Of a DNA stretch of 64,000 bases, positions 61,185-64,000 are shown in pieces; position 1 is the first letter of the stretch; each line of letters begins with the position of its first letter. A program made the translations under genes and the position numbers. A model generated the notes under the pieces. The model saw nothing but the letters and a program-made list of their open reading frames with translations, was not told the DNA's origin and searched no databases. This stretch comes from Exiguobacterium sp. s193 (GTDB lineage: Bacteria > Bacillota > Bacilli > Exiguobacteriales > Exiguobacteriaceae): the NCBI RefSeq assembly GCF_018618755.1, contig NZ_JACSMR010000001.1:620001-684000 (forward strand), written 5' to 3'.

Positions 61185-61280
61185 TTTTTAACGCGTTTTG
61201 CAAGAGACCCTGCCCGTTGTCCAAGAAAAGCAGCGAAACAGACGCTTTTAGCCCCCGATTTCACGTTATCTACGGTCTGA
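61185..61280 (+). repeat. Family A element, right-end fragment A7
   Basis: Starts in TTTTTAACGCG, then GACCCTGC, TTGTCC, GAAAGCAGCGAAACAGACGC and the end CACGTTATCTACGGTCTG. Large parts of the core are deleted. It directly follows A6. Confidence 0.65.
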
Positions 61281-61338
61281 GTGCAATTTTTTTGCGAAGT
61301 ACGGGAAGCTGGAAGCTTTTACGTTCCTCCCCCCTTCT

Positions 61339-62229
61339 CTAATTCAACGATTGGTGCAGACTCGTTTGTACGTCTTTTAGTGACTCCGGTGTCGGATGCC
61401 AGTAATAAATCTGATCCGCTTCGATTCCGCCGCTTCCTTCGAGTGACAACGTTTCGACGTTCTTCAAAGCATCACGGTAGTTTAACGCTATTTTTCGGAC
61501 GACCGGGAACGGGACGTTCGTTTTGACGTTTTCCCCAAGGACACCGAGCACATCATTGAAACGGCTGAGTGAAAAGTCTTCCGTCAACTTGTCGGCAACC
61601 GCTTGGACGACTTGCCGTTGCCGAATTTGTCGTCCGAAATCTCCCCGCGGGTCGTCATAACGCATCCGGGCGTAAGCGAGTGCTTCTTCACCGTTCAAAT
61701 CAAGTTGACCTTTTGGAAATTGCAGCTCATACACAGAAAAGTCGATATCGTTTTGGACCCGGACCCCATCGACGGCATCGACGAGATCCGTGAAACCGTC
61801 GAGGTTGATTTCAGCGAAATAATCGATTCGGATGTCGAGAAGATTTTCGACCGTATCAATCGCCATGTCCGGTCCACCGAAGGCATAGGCATGATTGATT
61901 TTATCGTTCGATCCGTTCCCGACGATTTCTGTCTTCAAATCACGCGGGATGCTGAGCATTTTACTTTTTCCGCTCGCCGGGTCAACCGTCACGACGATGA
62001 TCGTATCACTCCGTCCTGCCGCATTGCCCCGTTGGTCGACACCGAGCAAGAGAAACGACAGTGCTTTATCCTGCTTGACTGCCTGTTCGGCTTCGATGCT
62101 TGCCTCGACCGGTACCTGGACGTTTTCGAGCGTCTGGCTCGCTTGATGATAGACATACCCACCTGATCCGAAGAGAACGAGCAGTCCGACGCTGATGACG
62201 GTCAAGACGATCCATTTCCACTTTTTCAT
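61339..62229 (-). CDS. LytR-CpsA-Psr (LCP) family wall polymer transferase
   Basis: LCP proteins move teichoic acids or other wall polysaccharides from lipid carriers to peptidoglycan. The 296-residue protein has one N-terminal membrane helix (about 5-27) and the LCP domain (about 55-210) with LGVDQRGNAAGRSDTIIVVTVDP, SIPRDL, KINHAYAFGG and ARMRYDDPRGDFGRQIRQR, whose arginines and aspartates hold the pyrophosphate. AAGGAGG precedes the ATG. It follows the repeat protein and the sugar aminotransferase gene on the same strand, which suggests a surface polysaccharide cluster. Confidence 0.93.
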   Translation of the reverse strand: MKKWKWIVLTVISVGLLVLFGSGGYVYHQASQTLENVQVPVEASIEAEQAVKQDKALSFLLLGVDQRGNAAGRSDTIIVVTVDPASGKSKMLSIPRDLKTEIVGNGSNDKINHAYAFGGPDMAIDTVENLLDIRIDYFAEINLDGFTDLVDAVDGVRVQNDIDFSVYELQFPKGQLDLNGEEALAYARMRYDDPRGDFGRQIRQRQVVQAVADKLTEDFSLSRFNDVLGVLGENVKTNVPFPVVRKIALNYRDALKNVETLSLEGSGGIEADQIYYWHPTPESLKDVQTSLHQSLN

Positions 62230-62265
62230 TGTTTACATCCTCCTTCTCTTTCGAATCAAGTCGAT

Positions 62266-63009
62266 TTACGATTCCAATTGGTTCGTAAGGGCCATCATCG
62301 CGTTGCTCCAGCTTCCGAACAAGGCCGTAATGACGCCGATACTCGGAACATCCTGTCCTTCGCTGAACCGTTGATAACTTGCGATCGTCAAATGATCCAG
62401 TTCACCTTTTGCTTGTTCTAAAATGACGAGGACCTCTTCTTCCGTCCACCGTTTGCGTGGCAGTTCAATCCCGATGATTTCGAGTGCATTCGTCCATGAG
62501 CCATATCGTCGGGCGATCGTCGCTACCGTCGGGCGATTTTTTCCTGCCGCCCACTTCGTATACGTCTGACTCGTCAAGCTAGGTAACGATTCTTGTGCTT
62601 CGAGTAATGATTCGATGATGCGGCGTTCCATCTCCTGGACTCGTTCTTTTAAAATGTCTGCTTCTGATAATGCCTGCTGCCACGAGTTGAATTGATGGAC
62701 GATGTCGGTCAAGCTAGGCGCCTGATGTTGTTGCGCCCACTCACGGTAAGTCGCACTCGTGAACGGATCAAGTTCCACTTTCGCCGCTCGTAATGCCTCG
62801 ATGATGTCCGGTTTCGTGAACGTCACCCGGACTTGCCCGATTTCAGCCCGTTCGAGCGCGATTTGCCATGATCCGAATAACATCAAAATTTCTGCGACAG
62901 TCGGATACTGGGTATTCGATTGCCACCGAAAATAGGTATTGGCCGTCAGTTCATTCTTCCCGTTCGCAGCGAGACGGAGTGCTTCAATGGCTTCCTCCAT
63001 GTCGCTCAT
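62266..63009 (-). CDS. Homing-endonuclease-associated-repeat protein with four repeats
   Basis: A 247-residue protein with four repeats of about 57-60 residues, each ending in the block Y-x3-W/F...P-x4-I...F/Y-G/N-SW-x2-A (LFGSWQIALERA, QFNSWQQALSEA, RYGSWTNALEII, LFGSWSNAMMAL). It is of the same type as the protein at 13540-14190 and also lacks a nuclease domain, so a DNA-binding role is suspected. The ATG at 63009 has GGGAGGGAG eight bases upstream, inside the longer frame. It lies between a sugar aminotransferase and an LCP gene. Confidence 0.75.
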   Translation of the reverse strand: MSDMEEAIEALRLAANGKNELTANTYFRWQSNTQYPTVAEILMLFGSWQIALERAEIGQVRVTFTKPDIIEALRAAKVELDPFTSATYREWAQQHQAPSLTDIVHQFNSWQQALSEADILKERVQEMERRIIESLLEAQESLPSLTSQTYTKWAAGKNRPTVATIARRYGSWTNALEIIGIELPRKRWTEEEVLVILEQAKGELDHLTIASYQRFSEGQDVPSIGVITALFGSWSNAMMALTNQLES

Positions 63010-63032
63010 CACGATGTCTCCCTCCCACACAT

Positions 63033-64000
63033 TCATAGCCGAACGTCGCGTCGCACGTCTTCAACAATCCCTTGACGAACGGACCGGATGACAAGCGCTT
63101 GCTCCGTGAACGTCATCTGTGAGGCGGACGGTAGACAGATGCCTTCTGCAAATAATCGGCCACTGACGTCAATCCCTTCACTCGTGACGAACGGTGCATC
63201 ACGGTAGACCGGTTGCAAGTGCATCGGTTTCCAGGCCGGTCTTGACTCGATGTTCGCTTGCTGCAAACGGTCGATCAAGAAGTCCCGTTGTTCCGTCCCG
63301 CGCGGTAAGGTCAATGCCGTCAACCAACGATTCGCCCGGCTGCCGGCGCGTTCTGTTTGGTAATGTGTCGCCTCTAACATATCGAACGCCCGGACGTACC
63401 GTTTAAAGATTGCCCGCCGTGCCGCAACACGTTCTTCAATCACTTCGAGCTGTCCCCGACCGATTCCAGCCGAGACGTTGCTCATCCGGTAATTAAATCC
63501 GACTTCCGTGTGTTCATAGTGGAGGACGGGTTGCCGTGCTTGCGTCGACAGGTAAAAGGCGCGTTCGATCAAGCGCGGATTGTTTGCGACGAGCATCCCG
63601 CCGCTCGACGTCGTGATGATTTTATTGCCGTTGAAGGAATAGACCCCGAACGTCCCGAACGTCCCCGTCATCCGACCGTTGACGGTCGAACCGAGGGATT
63701 CTGCCGCATCCTCGATGAGTGGCACATCATACTCGGCACAGATCGCACTGAGTTCTTCAATCTGCGCTGCGACCCCGTACAGGTGGACGACGATGACGGC
63801 TTTCGGAAGTCGTCCGCGCGTCGCCGCTTGAATCATCGCCCGCCGCAGCGCTGCTGGCGACATGTTCCACGTCTCTTCTTCCGAGTCGATTAAGACAGGT
63901 TGTGCGCCGACGTAACGAATCGGATTGACCGAGGCGACGAACGTCAAGGACTGACAGAAGACGTCATCTCCCGTCGTGACACCGAGCGTCGCGAGGGCGA
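63033..64000 (-). CDS. DegT/DnrJ/EryC1/StrS-family sugar aminotransferase, 5' end outside window
   Basis: A PLP-dependent aminotransferase that makes amino sugars for surface glycans. The frame is open to base 64000, reading ALATLGVTTGDDVFCQSLTF upstream of the first internal Met, so the start lies beyond the window. The PLP lysine is in SFNGNKIITTSSGG, preceded by the IEDAAESLGS motif. The tail is complete. It precedes the repeat-protein gene by 23 bases. The sugar cannot be told. Confidence 0.9.
   Translation of the reverse strand, partial: ALATLGVTTGDDVFCQSLTFVASVNPIRYVGAQPVLIDSEEETWNMSPAALRRAMIQAATRGRLPKAVIVVHLYGVAAQIEELSAICAEYDVPLIEDAAESLGSTVNGRMTGTFGTFGVYSFNGNKIITTSSGGMLVANNPRLIERAFYLSTQARQPVLHYEHTEVGFNYRMSNVSAGIGRGQLEVIEERVAARRAIFKRYVRAFDMLEATHYQTERAGSRANRWLTALTLPRGTEQRDFLIDRLQQANIESRPAWKPMHLQPVYRDAPFVTSEGIDVSGRLFAEGICLPSASQMTFTEQALVIRSVRQGIVEDVRRDVRL

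Overview
The window looks like a chromosomal segment of a low-to-mid GC Bacillales bacterium, most likely Exiguobacterium. Reasons: the gatC-gatA-gatB-dgkB order, the S-box leader before a metNPQ operon, strong AGGAGG-type ribosome binding sites with several TTG and GTG starts, and the general protein flavour. The genus call is from memory of protein similarity, not from a search. There is no rRNA, tRNA, prophage, intact IS or CRISPR array.

Layout. 1-4.3 kb: Glu/Asp-tRNA amidotransferase operon gatCAB and the lipid kinase gene dgkB (cut by the window edge), all on the minus strand. 4.5-9.9 kb: Mn/Fe transporter mntH, proline uptake (putP) and the P5C dehydrogenase of proline breakdown (rocA), then a HesB-like protein. 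10-16.9 kb: lipoprotein plus peroxiredoxin, an orphan oligopeptide-binding protein, a repeat protein of the homing-endonuclease-associated type, a GGDEF protein and a YktB-like protein. 18-22.5 kb: XRE/cupin regulator and polyamine transporter potABCD. 22.6-29.2 kb: DegV, TspO-like, YqkB-like, an MHYT-GGDEF-EAL protein, an ECF sigma/anti-sigma pair and an orphan CstR-like repressor. 29-40 kb: exported phosphodiester glycosidase, SMP-30 and metallo-beta-lactamase enzymes, a GH13 alpha-glucosidase, and a methionine block (mtnE, SAM riboswitch, metNPQ). 41-64 kb: mostly cell-envelope genes: CAP-domain lipoprotein, large secreted nuclease, YyaL, a 12-SH3 autolysin, glutathione peroxidase, glycerate kinase, DD-carboxypeptidase, AmiS/UreI channel, LytR-CpsA-Psr protein, a second repeat protein and a sugar aminotransferase cut by the window end.

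The most unusual content lies between the genes. At least nine intergenic stretches carry copies or fragments of a roughly 330-400 bp element (family A) with ends of the form CAGnnTGTAGACAA. Two copies are flanked by short direct repeats and two by duplicated hairpins. Its core folds, on paper, into a branched structure. Two other element types in the window (family B at 34.0 and 60.7 kb, family C at 40.4-41.0 kb) keep the same architecture with compensatory base changes. A 42-bp tandem array at 60.4 kb appears to be an amplified flank of a family B copy. A probable IS200/IS605 right-end remnant sits next to nested family A and B copies at 33.6-34.1 kb. Other points are CcpA-type cre sites at rocA and the secreted nuclease gene, a likely MntR box, CodY-like boxes before oppA, an operator-like palindrome over the cstR promoter, and an unassigned hairpin-rich region at 45.6-46.1 kb.
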